Below, in pieces: positions 32,245-40,953 of a DNA stretch of 64,000 nt. Position 1 is the stretch's first letter, and each line of letters opens with the position of its first letter. The notes below the pieces were generated by a model that had not been told where the DNA came from, searched no databases, and saw nothing but the letters and a program-made list of their open reading frames with translations. The DNA is from Halomarina litorea (lineage in GTDB: Archaea; Halobacteriota; Halobacteria; Halobacteriales; Haloarculaceae). The stretch lies in contig NZ_CP100448.1 of the NCBI RefSeq assembly GCF_024227715.1, forward strand, positions 1,054,001 to 1,118,000, written 5' to 3'. Made by a program: the position numbers and the translations under genes.

Positions 32245-32342
32245 CGGGGTCGTCCGCCGGTTCCTCCGCGAGGCGGATAGCGATTGTCGTTCGCGGCCGG
32301 GTTCCACTACACCTAACAGTCCCTCCGAACACGACACGGTAG

Positions 32343-33392
32343 ATGCGCGTCTGCAACTACCTCGAACTGGAGTCGCAGTTGGTCCGGTCGGGCATGGGAA
32401 CCTCCGCGGCCCACCAGCGGAAGGCGCTGGCCGACACGGACTGGGAGGTGCTCTCCTCGCCGTGGCGGGGCGGTTCACCCCTGCGAGCGGTCCAGCACGC
32501 CCTCGTCGGCGACGGCGCGTTCGAGGCGTTCGACCTCCTCCACTGCAACTTCGTCGGGCCGGGCAGTCTCGCCGCCGTCCGCCACGCGAAGCGTGAGGAC
32601 GTCCCCGTCGTTCTCCACGCCCACATGACGAAGGAGGACTTCGGTGAGTCCTTCCGCCTCTCCACCGAAGTCGCGCCCGCACTCGGCGTCTACCTCCGGT
32701 GGTTCTACTCGCAGGCCGACCTCGTGCTCTGCCCGAGCGAGTACACCAGAGGCCTCCTCGAAGCGTACCCCGTCGACGCCCCCATCCGTCCCATCACGAA
32801 CGGGGTGGACGCGGAGTCGCTCGCGGGGTTCGAGGACCTCCGGACCGAGTACCGCGAACGGTTCGACCTCGACGGCCTCGTCGTGTTCTCGCTGGGTAAC
32901 GTCTTCGAGCGCAAGGGCCTGACGACGTTCTGCGAACTCGCCCGCGAGGCCGACTACGAGTTCGCGTGGTTCGGCCCCTACGAGACCGGCCCGCAGGCCA
33001 GCGAGTCGGTGCGCTACTGGACCGAACACCCGCCCGAGAACGTCACGTTCACGGGGTGGGTCGACGACAAGCGCGGTGCGTTCGGCGCGGGCGACGTCTA
33101 CCTCTTCCCGACGAAAGACGAGAACCAGGGCATCGCGGTGCTGGAGGCGATGGCCTGCGGGAAGCCCGTCGTCCTCAGCGACCTGCCCGTCTTCCGCGAG
33201 TTCTTCACCGACGGCGAGGACTGCCTGCTCTGTTCGACCCGCGAGGAGTTCCGCGCGGCGCTAGAACGACTGGAGGACCCCGCCGAACGCGAGCGTCTGG
33301 GGGCGAACGCCCGCGAGACGGCGAGCGAGCACTCGCTCGCGCGCGTGGGGGAGGAACTCACACGCGCCTACCGGGAAGTCACAACACCTTAG
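32343..33392 (+). CDS. Glycosyltransferase family 4 protein
   Basis: A 349-aa GT-B glycosyltransferase. The N-terminal Rossmann half starts MRVCNYLELESQLVRSGMGT; the C-terminal donor domain has LVVFSLGNVFERKGLTTF and the E-x7-E motif in KDENQGIAVLEAMACGKPVV. No membrane span is present, so it is likely peripheral. The second GT4 gene follows after 25 nt and an LEA14-like membrane protein after that, suggesting a joint role in glycolipid or surface glycan synthesis. Acceptor and sugar are unknown. Confidence 0.92.
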   Translation: MRVCNYLELESQLVRSGMGTSAAHQRKALADTDWEVLSSPWRGGSPLRAVQHALVGDGAFEAFDLLHCNFVGPGSLAAVRHAKREDVPVVLHAHMTKEDFGESFRLSTEVAPALGVYLRWFYSQADLVLCPSEYTRGLLEAYPVDAPIRPITNGVDAESLAGFEDLRTEYRERFDLDGLVVFSLGNVFERKGLTTFCELAREADYEFAWFGPYETGPQASESVRYWTEHPPENVTFTGWVDDKRGAFGAGDVYLFPTKDENQGIAVLEAMACGKPVVLSDLPVFREFFTDGEDCLLCSTREEFRAALERLEDPAERERLGANARETASEHSLARVGEELTRAYREVTTP

Positions 33393-33417
33393 AGGACCCA
33401 CGAAGGAATCTCGGGAA

Positions 33418-34521
33418 ATGCGTCCCGCCGTCGCCGTCTTCACCGACACGTACCTCCCGACGGTCAACGGCGTGACCTACACTATCGAGACGTGGCGCGA
33501 CCGCTGGCGGGCGCGCGGCGGCCGGATGGACGTGGTCTACCCGAAGAGTGGCCACGTCCCCGGCGACCGGGAGTTTCCCGTCTTCAGCCTCCCCTTCCCG
33601 TTCTACGACGGTTTCCGCATCGCCGGCCCCCTCGTCCCCGACACGGTCCGCGACGTGGACCTCGTCCACTCGCACACCCCCTTCGGCATCGGTCTCGGGG
33701 GCTATCGCCTCGCCCGCCGGTCGGAGAAACCGTTCGTCGCCTCCTTTCACACGCCTACCTCCGAGTACGCCAACTACCTCTCGGACGGACTGGCGACGGT
33801 CGTCTCACGGGCAGCCGACCGCTACGAGAACGCCTACCTCGGACGGGCCGACCACGTCATCACCCCCTCCCCGAGCGCCCGCGACCGACTGCTCGACCGG
33901 GGCGTCGACACGCCCGTCACCGTCGTCTCGAACGGCATCGACACCGACCGGTTCCGGCCCACCGACGGTCCCGCGTTCCGCGAGCGCTACGACCTCTCGG
34001 GGACGCTCGTGGGCTACACGGGCCGCCACGGCTTCGAGAAGCGACTGTCGGACGTCATCACCGCCTGTGAGGGACTGGACGTCACCGTCGTCTTCGGGGG
34101 CGACGGCCCGGCCCGCGCCGACCTGGAGGCACAGGCCGCCGAGAGCGACGTCGACGTGCGCTTTCTGGGCTTCCTCGACCGCGAGGAACTGCCCGCCTTC
34201 TACACCGCGCTCGACGTGTTCGCCCACCCGAGTCCCGTCGAGACGGAAGGACTGGTCGCACTGGAGGCCGCGGCCTGCGGTACGCCCGTCGTCGCCGTCG
34301 ACGCGGGCGGCCTCGCGGACACCGTCCGCGACGGCGAGACGGGCGTCCACTACCCCCCCGGGGATATCGGAGCGTTTCGGGCGGCCATCGGACGGGCGCT
34401 CGACGACCGAAGCTCCCTCCACGAGACGTGTCTCGCCCGTCGGGACGCGATGAGCGTCGAGCACGCGGTCGACACGCTGGAGGCGGTGTACGACGGAATC
34501 CTCGACGGGGCTAACACCTGA
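33418..34521 (+). CDS. Glycosyltransferase family 4 protein (glycolipid-type)
   Basis: A 367-aa GT4 enzyme resembling alpha-mannosyl/glucosyl transferases acting on lipid acceptors. Motifs: AVFTDTYLPTVNGVTYTIE at the N-terminus (the GG/NG loop), HSHTPFGIGLGG, ASFHTPTSEYANYL, LVGYTGRHGFEKRLSDVI, and E-x7-E in VETEGLVALEAAACGTPVV. The N-terminal pattern is that of haloarchaeal and bacterial glycosyl-diacylglycerol synthases. Co-directional with the other GT4 gene (25 nt) and the downstream LEA14-type gene (42 nt). Confidence 0.92.
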   Translation: MRPAVAVFTDTYLPTVNGVTYTIETWRDRWRARGGRMDVVYPKSGHVPGDREFPVFSLPFPFYDGFRIAGPLVPDTVRDVDLVHSHTPFGIGLGGYRLARRSEKPFVASFHTPTSEYANYLSDGLATVVSRAADRYENAYLGRADHVITPSPSARDRLLDRGVDTPVTVVSNGIDTDRFRPTDGPAFRERYDLSGTLVGYTGRHGFEKRLSDVITACEGLDVTVVFGGDGPARADLEAQAAESDVDVRFLGFLDREELPAFYTALDVFAHPSPVETEGLVALEAAACGTPVVAVDAGGLADTVRDGETGVHYPPGDIGAFRAAIGRALDDRSSLHETCLARRDAMSVEHAVDTLEAVYDGILDGANT

Positions 34522-34563
34522 GTGGGAAGGCATTTATCGGGATGCGAGAACGTTCGGACGACA

Positions 34564-35823
34564 ATGGGTCTACGGCGATTCCTGTTCGGGTCGAAGCGTC
34601 GGGTGGTCCTCGTGGTCGCCCTCGTCCTCACGGCGTCCGTCGGCGGGGCGTACACGCTCGGCGTCGTGGGCGCACCGAAGGTGACCGGCGTCGAGAACTC
34701 GTTCGGTCCCGTCGACCGCAACGAGACGACGGTCTACACGGACCTCGTCGTCGAGAACCCGAACCCCGTCGGCGTCGAACTTGGGGGGACGGCCATCGAC
34801 TACACGGTGTACATGAACGACGTGGCGATGGCCAGTGGGAGCAAGCAGGGCGTCGACGTCCGCCCGGGGACCAACCGCGTCCCGTTCACGACGACGATGG
34901 TCAACGAGCGCATCCCCGAGTGGTGGGTCACGCACATCCGGAACGGCGAGACCACGCAGGTCCGGGTGGACGCGACGGTCCACTCCTCGCTGCTCGACCG
35001 CTCGTTCGACCTCCCACAGGAGCGAACCATCGAGACGGACGTTATCGGGCAGTTCCGCTCGACGGAGGAGCGCCCGATAGACGCCGACCAGCCGCTCGTC
35101 TCGGATCCCGTCCTCGTCGTCCGGGAGACGGACGCCGAGTGGGGCGAGGTCACGAGCGAGACGACGCCCATCGAGATGGAGTTCGTCGTGTTCAACCCGA
35201 AGGCCGTCTCCTACGCCATCACCGAGCTCGGCTACAACATCACGATGAACAACCTCACCGTCGGGTCGGGCGCGACGGAGGACCCCTACGTCCTCGCGGC
35301 CAACAGCGAGACGACGGTCCGGGCGACCGCCGGCATCGAGAACGCCCGCCTCGACGACTGGTGGGTCTCACATCTGGAGCGCAACCAGACGACGGACCTC
35401 CGCATCGACTTCTACGCGAAGGTCAGAATCGGGGGCACGACGGTCCGCGTCCCCCTCGACGAACTCACCTACACCAAGACCATCGAGACGGACATCCTCG
35501 GGACGAAGAACGACTCCGACGCCCCCGACGGGACCCGTGACGGGTCGGGGACGACTGCGACACCTGCCTCGAACGGGTCGGGCGACGGGGACGAGACGAC
35601 GGACGGGTCGGACGGACCGACCGACGACAGCGGGGCCACGACGGGAACCGCGACGGGGGCAGACACGGCCACGAGCACGCCCACGTCGACACCCACCTCC
35701 ACGCCGACTCCGACGCCCACGACCGGCACGACCACCATGACGGACGACGGCGGGTTGCTCGGCGGCGGGAACGACTCGGGGGAGGGGTCGGAGAACGGCA
35801 CCGACGACGGTGTCCTCGGGTAG
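34564..35823 (+). CDS. Membrane-anchored tandem LEA14/WHy-domain protein
   Basis: A 419-aa surface protein started at ATG 34564. One N-terminal span (VVLVVALVLTASVGGAYTLGVV) anchors it; two WHy/LEA-type-2 domains follow, ~35-155 (VYTDLVVENPNPVGVELGG, RIPEWWVTHIRNGETTQVRV) and ~180-310 (FVVFNPKAVSYAITELGYNI, DDWWVSHLERNQTTDLRIDF). The repeated ENPNP and WWVxHxxN segments show an internal duplication. The last ~95 residues are a Thr/Ser/Asp-rich stalk with a Gly-rich end. TATA-like GCATTTATCG lies ~33 nt upstream. A protective or surface-binding role is inferred. Confidence 0.85.
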   Translation: MGLRRFLFGSKRRVVLVVALVLTASVGGAYTLGVVGAPKVTGVENSFGPVDRNETTVYTDLVVENPNPVGVELGGTAIDYTVYMNDVAMASGSKQGVDVRPGTNRVPFTTTMVNERIPEWWVTHIRNGETTQVRVDATVHSSLLDRSFDLPQERTIETDVIGQFRSTEERPIDADQPLVSDPVLVVRETDAEWGEVTSETTPIEMEFVVFNPKAVSYAITELGYNITMNNLTVGSGATEDPYVLAANSETTVRATAGIENARLDDWWVSHLERNQTTDLRIDFYAKVRIGGTTVRVPLDELTYTKTIETDILGTKNDSDAPDGTRDGSGTTATPASNGSGDGDETTDGSDGPTDDSGATTGTATGADTATSTPTSTPTSTPTPTPTTGTTTMTDDGGLLGGGNDSGEGSENGTDDGVLG

Positions 35824-35933
35824 CACGGCCCACCCCTGCGGAAGCGTTTTGCGGGCGCGACGGGGTACGGGAACCATGCAGCGTCCAACCGCTCCTGGTC
35901 GCGTTCTCCACCGCCCGACGTGACGGCCACGTC

Positions 35934-36296
35934 GTGGTCACCATCGACGGCACCCGCCACGCTCTCACCCCCGAGGCGGCGCGGGCGCTGGTCGCAGACA
36001 TCCACGAGGCGTTGAGCGACCGCTCCGAGTTCGTCCACACCGCCTGCGAGACGCGCCGCGACGGCCGGTTCGTCGTCTCGCGGCGGCGCGGGACGTCGGC
36101 GGGCACCGAGGTGGTGTTCGACTCACCGGGCGAGGTGCGGGTGCTCTACGGCGCGTTGCCCGAGCGTTTCGGTGCGAGCGACGTCACCCGCGTCTCCGGG
36201 TCGCGGAGACACCTGCTGGTGCGCTTCTTCGTCGAACACCCCGACTACAACTGCGAACTGGTCTCCGAGAACCCGCTGGCGGTTCAGAAGAAGTGA
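35934..36296 (+). CDS. Conserved haloarchaeal hypothetical (DUF7528-like)
   Basis: A 120-aa protein from GTG 35934 (MVTIDGTRHALTPEAAR). A beta strand, a helix (ALVADIHEALSDRSEFVHTA) and several strands follow (RFVVSRRRG, TEVVFDSPGEVRVLYG, HLLVRFFVEH). The frame is open and coding-like for another ~18 codons upstream, but the nearest ATG (35876) is one nucleotide out of frame, so an earlier start, or a 1-nt indel, is possible. It overlaps by 13 nt the 3' end of the convergent gene. Function unknown. Confidence 0.7.
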   Translation: MVTIDGTRHALTPEAARALVADIHEALSDRSEFVHTACETRRDGRFVVSRRRGTSAGTEVVFDSPGEVRVLYGALPERFGASDVTRVSGSRRHLLVRFFVEHPDYNCELVSENPLAVQKK

Positions 36297-36640
36297 GCGA
36301 GCGACCCCGAACTGGTGCCCTCCTCGGCGAAGGGGCCGCCGAAGCTCATCACGTCGAGCGCGAGGAAGAGGGCCGCGAGCAGGAGGCCCGTCGCGAGGAA
36401 CGCCACCGCCGCCGAGGTGCCGCTCCCGGGCGCGAGGCCGAGCCGTCGCCGACCCCACGTCGACCCCACGAGGACCGCCGCGAGGAAGCACGCGCCGACG
36501 GCCGCGACGTGGAGGCCGCCGAGCAGGGACGCCGGGAGGAGGACGAGGCCGTACAGAAGGACCGCCAGTCCGACCGCGCCCGTCACGACGCCGGCGGCTC
36601 CGTCGAACCGGGGGGTGGGGTGTGCTGCGTGAGAGTTCAC
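36284..36640 (-). CDS. Small membrane protein
   Basis: A 118-aa protein with three predicted spans (GVVTGAVGLAVLLYGLVLLP, LHVAAVGACFLAAVLVGS, SAAVAFLATGLLLAALFLAL). The C-terminus (AEEGTSSGSLAHFF) is polar. No family is recognised. It overlaps the convergent DUF7528-like gene by 13 nt and lies 57 nt upstream of the PAP2 gene on the same strand. Confidence 0.65.
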   Translation of the reverse strand: MNSHAAHPTPRFDGAAGVVTGAVGLAVLLYGLVLLPASLLGGLHVAAVGACFLAAVLVGSTWGRRRLGLAPGSGTSAAVAFLATGLLLAALFLALDVMSFGGPFAEEGTSSGSLAHFF

Positions 36641-36697
36641 ACGGCCGGAACGTCGTACCCGCTGATAACCGTTGTGCGCGGCCTGCTGGCGCGGCGC

Positions 36698-37666
36698 TCA
36701 GGTGGCCCGCGCCGTCCCCGTCCCGACGGTGCGGACGACCCGTCCTGCGATGTCCGGCGCGCCGACGATGGCGCCCGCCGCGAGGAAGCTTCCGACGAAC
36801 CCCGCCGGGAGTCCGGGCTCCGAGAAGTAGACGACGGCGAAGCCGACGCCCGCGAAGAGGAAGACGGCGGCGCTCACCGCGAGGACGCCCGTCTCCGAGG
36901 AGGGCGTCGGGCGTTCGTCGACCAGCAGGCGCCAACTGAGCCACCCGCCGAGGGTCGCGCCGAGCGCCGAGACGCTGTCGAAGGCCACCGTGTTCAGCAC
37001 CCCGAGGACGCCGACGGCGAGGGCCGCGAGCAGGACCCTGTCGGGGACCCGCCCCCCGTCCGCGAGTCGGTAGAGCGCGGCGAGGAGGGCCGCGCCGAGG
37101 GCGGCGCCCGCGAGAACGTCGACGAGGAAGTGGACGCCGAGTGCGAGCCGCGAGACCGAGACGAGGGCGGCGACGGTGCCCGCGACGAACAGGCGACTCC
37201 GCCGGGTGCCGTAGTCGAGCGCCAGCGCTACCCCGCCCCAGACGAGCGTTGTCCCGAGTGCGTGCCCGCTCGGGAAGCCGTAGCCCGTCGCGGTGGCCGT
37301 GTTCTCGAAGACGGGGACGAGCACCTGCGGTATCCACTCGACGACGGGCGCGACGGCGGCGTTGGTCGGTCGCGGGAGCGTGAACACGCCCTTCAGCGCC
37401 TGTACGGTGGCGACGTAGAACAGCGCCAGCGCGAGGACGAACGCCCCCTGCCGACGGTCGACGCCCTCGATGCGCGCCGAGGCGGCGTACACCGTCGCGC
37501 CCATCAGGAAGAGGAACCAGATGTCGCCCAACTGCGTCAGCGCCGCGAACACGACCTCCCAGTTCCCGGTGAACATCGCCTCGATGAACTCCGTCACGCC
37601 GAGGCTCCGACCGATAGCCTGCACGCTACGGCTCCCTCCGGGTGACTGGTCGGTCGAAGCTCCCAC
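36698..37666 (-). CDS. PAP2-family membrane phosphatase
   Basis: A 322-aa polytopic protein (about eight spans). The three phosphatase motifs are visible: KGVFTLPRPTN (KxxxxxxRP), SGHALGTT (SGH) and SRLALGVHFLVDVLAG (SRxxxGxHxxxD). The active site faces outward. Substrates in the family include lipid phosphates, polyprenyl diphosphates and, in archaea, unknown ether-lipid phosphates. The C-terminal ~150 residues add further spans (LGGWLSWRLLV, VFLFAGVGFAVVYF). Confidence 0.92.
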   Translation of the reverse strand: MGASTDQSPGGSRSVQAIGRSLGVTEFIEAMFTGNWEVVFAALTQLGDIWFLFLMGATVYAASARIEGVDRRQGAFVLALALFYVATVQALKGVFTLPRPTNAAVAPVVEWIPQVLVPVFENTATATGYGFPSGHALGTTLVWGGVALALDYGTRRSRLFVAGTVAALVSVSRLALGVHFLVDVLAGAALGAALLAALYRLADGGRVPDRVLLAALAVGVLGVLNTVAFDSVSALGATLGGWLSWRLLVDERPTPSSETGVLAVSAAVFLFAGVGFAVVYFSEPGLPAGFVGSFLAAGAIVGAPDIAGRVVRTVGTGTARAT

Positions 37667-37817
37667 GCCTCCCGAGGCTAGTAGAACGCGGCGTGACGGA
37701 CGGCCCCGTCGTCGGTCGTCGAATCATCGAGCAGGGTTTCTAGCGGGCAGTACGGCTCCCGGCCCCTTTGCTGATGTGGTTGCGAACCGGGACGGCGAAG
37801 GGAAACGGCGTGGCCCG

Positions 37818-38852
37818 TCAGTTGATGGTGGTGTGGTCGCTCTCGGAGTTGAGCGCGAGGTTCGTCGCGATTTCGGCGTTCCGGACCGCGTACTGGGCGG
37901 TCTGACCGAGACTCACGAGCACCTCGCGGACCTGCAGGAGGTCGGCGTTCTCCATCTCCGGGAGTTCGCTGAGTATCTCGCGCTCGCGGTTCTGAATCTC
38001 CGCGAACAGGCGACGCACGTCGATGGCGATGTCGTAGTCGCGTTCGACGGCCGCGCGGACGCCCTTCTCCGTTATCTCGTTGACCTGGTCGGTAAACTCC
38101 CGGATCTTTCGCATCGTCGAGTCGTCCACGTTCAGCGTGTGACCCTCGGCGTTGAGCGCGATTTCGGCGATGTCTTCGGCGTTGTCCGCGGTGAGTTCGA
38201 GGTTCTTCGCGATGGAGCGGTAGCCGATGAGCGCGAAGCCGTCGTCCAGTCCGAGCGCGTTCGTCAGGTTGGGGTTCTGGTAGGCCGTGAAGATGAGGCG
38301 GAGCAGGAGGACGAAGATCTTGTTCGCCTGCCGCTCGCGGTTGAGCGCTCGCTGTGCGAGGTCCGGGTTGCCGTGGGCGAGCGCGCGGATGGCCTCGTTG
38401 CGCATCGTCTGGCCCGTCGACTCGAGGCGTTCGAGCAGGTTGTCGAGCGTGAAGTCCTCGGGGTCGACCGAGCACCGGATGGCGATTCGCTCGGGCGTCT
38501 CCTCGATGACGCCGAGGCCCATCAACTGCGTCTCGGCGTTGTAGACGGCGTTGATGTGGGCGCTGTCGAGCGTCTCGTCCTCGTCGGCCTCCACGTGGAT
38601 GACCCGACGACCGAGGACGTACTGGGCGACGATGGCCCGTTCGACGGCGTCGGCGTCGAGGCTGCTCGCGTGGATGATGGCCTCCGATTCCTCCTGCTGG
38701 ACCGACTCGGGCATGACGGTGAGCATCCCCTTCTCGCCGATGCGGATGGACACCTCGTCGCCCTTCTGGACGTCGTACTCCTTGGCCCACTCGGCCGGCA
38801 GCGTCATCGCCAGCGTCGAGGGACCGAGGCGCTGGACTTTGCGCGTCTCCAT
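37818..38852 (-). CDS. PhoU-domain regulator with N-terminal AbrB DNA-binding domain
   Basis: A 344-aa protein. Residues 1-50 form a SpoVT/AbrB swapped-hairpin domain (TRKVQRLGPSTLAMTLPAEWA, KGDEVSIRIGEKGML). The rest are two PhoU-like helical bundles (~105-215 and ~220-335; ALAHGNPDLAQRALNRERQANK, AVERDYDIAIDVRRLFAEIQNRE). The combination is a haloarchaeal transcription regulator linked to phosphate transport control. No phosphate transporter adjoins it here, so it acts on distant targets or a different ligand. Promoter-like CCTTAAGGATATC lies ~22-34 nt upstream. Confidence 0.92.
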   Translation of the reverse strand: METRKVQRLGPSTLAMTLPAEWAKEYDVQKGDEVSIRIGEKGMLTVMPESVQQEESEAIIHASSLDADAVERAIVAQYVLGRRVIHVEADEDETLDSAHINAVYNAETQLMGLGVIEETPERIAIRCSVDPEDFTLDNLLERLESTGQTMRNEAIRALAHGNPDLAQRALNRERQANKIFVLLLRLIFTAYQNPNLTNALGLDDGFALIGYRSIAKNLELTADNAEDIAEIALNAEGHTLNVDDSTMRKIREFTDQVNEITEKGVRAAVERDYDIAIDVRRLFAEIQNREREILSELPEMENADLLQVREVLVSLGQTAQYAVRNAEIATNLALNSESDHTTIN

Positions 38853-38932
38853 GGATGTGGAGGAGCGCTCAGCTACCTTAAGGATATCTCAACAGCCCCC
38901 ATAGTCGACGATGACATACTAGGATGTGCGAG

Positions 38933-39994
38933 TCACACGGTACGGAGGAGTCGCTGTTCGAACCGCCCGACGCGGACCTTTCGCCACCCTCGCAACTCCT
39001 CGTCGAGGTCCGGGTCGCCCGTGTCGACGCGCAACTCCCCGATACCGTCGAGTTTCGACGGCGAGGCCACCACCTGCACCTCCGACCGTCGGAGGACCGC
39101 GGGCGAGAGTTGCTGGTTGCCCCGCCCGAAGACGAACCCCTGTCCCCCGATGGGCGAGACGACGACGACGTTCCGGTCGCCGAGTGCGTCGAGAATCTCG
39201 GATTCGCTGCCGTCGCGGACGAGTACCTCCCCATCTCTCCACACGTCGACGCCGAGCGGCGACCCCTCGAAGCCCAGTTCGCGCTTGATGGCACCGACGG
39301 TCGACCCCGGTCCGAGGACGTACGTGACGCCCGATTCCACCTCGTCGGCGAACCCGGCGGCGAGGCTCTCGACGCTTCCCCCGCCGAGTTGCTTCGAGGA
39401 CTGCACCTCGCTCGCGATGGGGACCTGCACCACCGCCTTCAGGTCCGTGACCACCTCGCCGCCCCGGTAGGCGTCCTCGTCGATGTCGTTGACCTCGCGT
39501 TCGGCCACCCGGTCGTAGTCGACGGCGATGCGCCCCGCCGCCCGTGGGGTGACGGCGAACACGGAGGAGTATATCTTCACGCCCGCGGGCACGCCGAGCA
39601 TGGGCGTCCCCGAGTCGCCGATGGCCCGCGCCACGTCCACGGCGGTGCCGTCCCCGCCGACGAACAGGACGAGGTCCACGCCCGCAGCGACGAGGGCCTC
39701 CACCGCGCGCCGGGTGTCCTCGCCCGACGTCTCCTCCCCGTCGGGCGTCCAGACCACCTCGGGGTCGAAGCCCGCCGCGCGGGCGACGGACGCGCCCATC
39801 GGGTCCCCGGCGGTCAGGACGCGCGCGTCCGGTGCCCGGTCGTGCAGGGCGTCGAGTGCCTCGCGGGCGCGTCCGGGGGCGCGTGGCTCTGCGCCGCGTT
39901 CGCGGGCCTCGGCGACCTTCCCGTCGGTCCCCTTCAGACCGACCCGACCGCCCATCCCCGCGATGGGGTTGAGGACGAATCCGATAGTTCGCAC
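38933..39994 (-). CDS. ATP-NAD kinase-like protein
   Basis: A 353-aa protein of the NAD kinase/AcoX superfamily. The start chosen is GTG 39994 (VRTIGFVLNPIAGMGGRVG); a TTTAG box 25 nt upstream supports a leaderless mRNA from there, while the ATG at 40060 lies before that box. Motifs: NPIAGMGG and VLFVGGDGTAVDVARAIGD (GGDG, the kinase signature). The C-terminal ~170 residues carry VLGPGSTVGAIKRELGFEGS, typical of this archaeal subgroup whose substrate is unproven. Probably cytoplasmic. Confidence 0.9.
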   Translation of the reverse strand: MRTIGFVLNPIAGMGGRVGLKGTDGKVAEARERGAEPRAPGRAREALDALHDRAPDARVLTAGDPMGASVARAAGFDPEVVWTPDGEETSGEDTRRAVEALVAAGVDLVLFVGGDGTAVDVARAIGDSGTPMLGVPAGVKIYSSVFAVTPRAAGRIAVDYDRVAEREVNDIDEDAYRGGEVVTDLKAVVQVPIASEVQSSKQLGGGSVESLAAGFADEVESGVTYVLGPGSTVGAIKRELGFEGSPLGVDVWRDGEVLVRDGSESEILDALGDRNVVVVSPIGGQGFVFGRGNQQLSPAVLRRSEVQVVASPSKLDGIGELRVDTGDPDLDEELRGWRKVRVGRFEQRLLRTV

Positions 39995-40092
39995 GGTACG
40001 TCGTTCGTCACGGGCGACTAAAGCGCCCCGGGTCGGGGGGAGGGTCCACACAGGTATCAACGCTTATGAGAGCGCGCCGGGAACCCGCATCC

Positions 40093-40209
40093 ATGTACGT
40101 GCTGCTGCAGGAGGGGGTCCAGACGGGTATCATCGACGTCGCGGGCTGGATTATCGGACTCGGCGGGCTGGCGCTCACCGCCGCGTGGCTGTTCTACCTC
40201 ACGCGCTGA
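40093..40209 (+). CDS. 38-aa single-span membrane protein
   Basis: A small ORF from ATG 40093, MYVLLQEGVQTGIIDVAGW, followed by one hydrophobic span (IIGLGGLALTAAWLFYL) and a TR end. Codon use is haloarchaeal and a TATA-like CGCTTATGAG lies ~25 nt upstream (40060-40069), supporting real, leaderless expression. Very similar short one-span proteins are common in haloarchaea. It converges with the CinA gene (1 nt apart). Function unknown. Confidence 0.72.
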   Translation: MYVLLQEGVQTGIIDVAGWIIGLGGLALTAAWLFYLTR

Positions 40210-40210
40210 G

Positions 40211-40906
40211 TCACTCCTCGTCCAGTAGTTCGACTCGCTCGCGGAGCCACGCCGCGGCCCGTTCGACTGCCGCCTCATCCTCGCCCCTGACCCGCACGGT
40301 GACGTGGTCGCCGGGGTAGCTCCCGAGGGTCACGTCGAACGCCGACTGTACCTCCTCGAACCGGTCGACCAGCGCGCTCTCCGGTTCGTCCACCTCGACG
40401 GTGGCGACGTGCAGTCGAACGCCCTCGAACTCCTCGCGTATCGACTCGAACATCGCCTTCATCTCGCTCGGCACGCCCGGGAGGACATACACCGACTCGA
40501 CGACACACCCCGGTGCGACGCCCGCCTCGTTGTGGAGGACGCGCGCCCCCGCGGGGAGGTCAGCGGTCCCCGCCGCGAGGTCGGCGCGGGCGTAACCGCC
40601 GTGGTCCTCCAGCCACGCGAGGGCCTCCTCGTTCCGTTCGAGCGGGCGGCCGAACGCCGCCGCGACGCCCGCCATCGTCAGGTCGTCGTGGGTCGGTCCC
40701 AACCCACCGGTGACGACGACGGCGTCGTACTCGGCGTGGTACTCGTTGACGGTGCGGGCGATGTCCGCCTCGCGGTCGGGGAGCGTGACGACTCGCTCGA
40801 CGCTCGCGCCGCGTTCCGTCAACTGTTCGCCCAGCCACGCGGCGTTCGTGTTCACGGTCTCGCCTGCGAGGAGTTCGTCACCGACGGTGACCAGCGCGAC
40901 GCGCAT
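40211..40906 (-). CDS. CinA-like molybdopterin-binding domain protein
   Basis: A 231-aa protein of the competence/damage-inducible CinA N-terminal (MoCF-biosynthesis) family. VALVTVGDELLAGETVNTNAAW and VVVTGGLGPTHDDLTMAGVA are the signatures; VLPGVPSEMKAMF is the third. The pyrazine-amidase CinA C-terminal domain is absent, as usual for archaeal versions. Starts at ATG 40906. Possible activity is ADP-ribose or nucleotide pyrophosphatase; unproven. Last on the minus-strand block that begins with tfe (47-nt gap to the DUF5803 gene). Confidence 0.9.
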   Translation of the reverse strand: MRVALVTVGDELLAGETVNTNAAWLGEQLTERGASVERVVTLPDREADIARTVNEYHAEYDAVVVTGGLGPTHDDLTMAGVAAAFGRPLERNEEALAWLEDHGGYARADLAAGTADLPAGARVLHNEAGVAPGCVVESVYVLPGVPSEMKAMFESIREEFEGVRLHVATVEVDEPESALVDRFEEVQSAFDVTLGSYPGDHVTVRVRGEDEAAVERAAAWLRERVELLDEE

Positions 40907-40953
40907 GACGTCCGCTACGAGCGGGGCGGTAAAAGGGGCCGCGGTCGGGCCGG

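Noticed and set aside
37470-39470. A 666-codon plus-strand frame
   Set aside because: Antisense to the PAP2, PhoU/AbrB and NAD-kinase-like genes, all with clear motifs; its product has no domain and is not haloarchaeal in style outside the mirrored acidic stretches.
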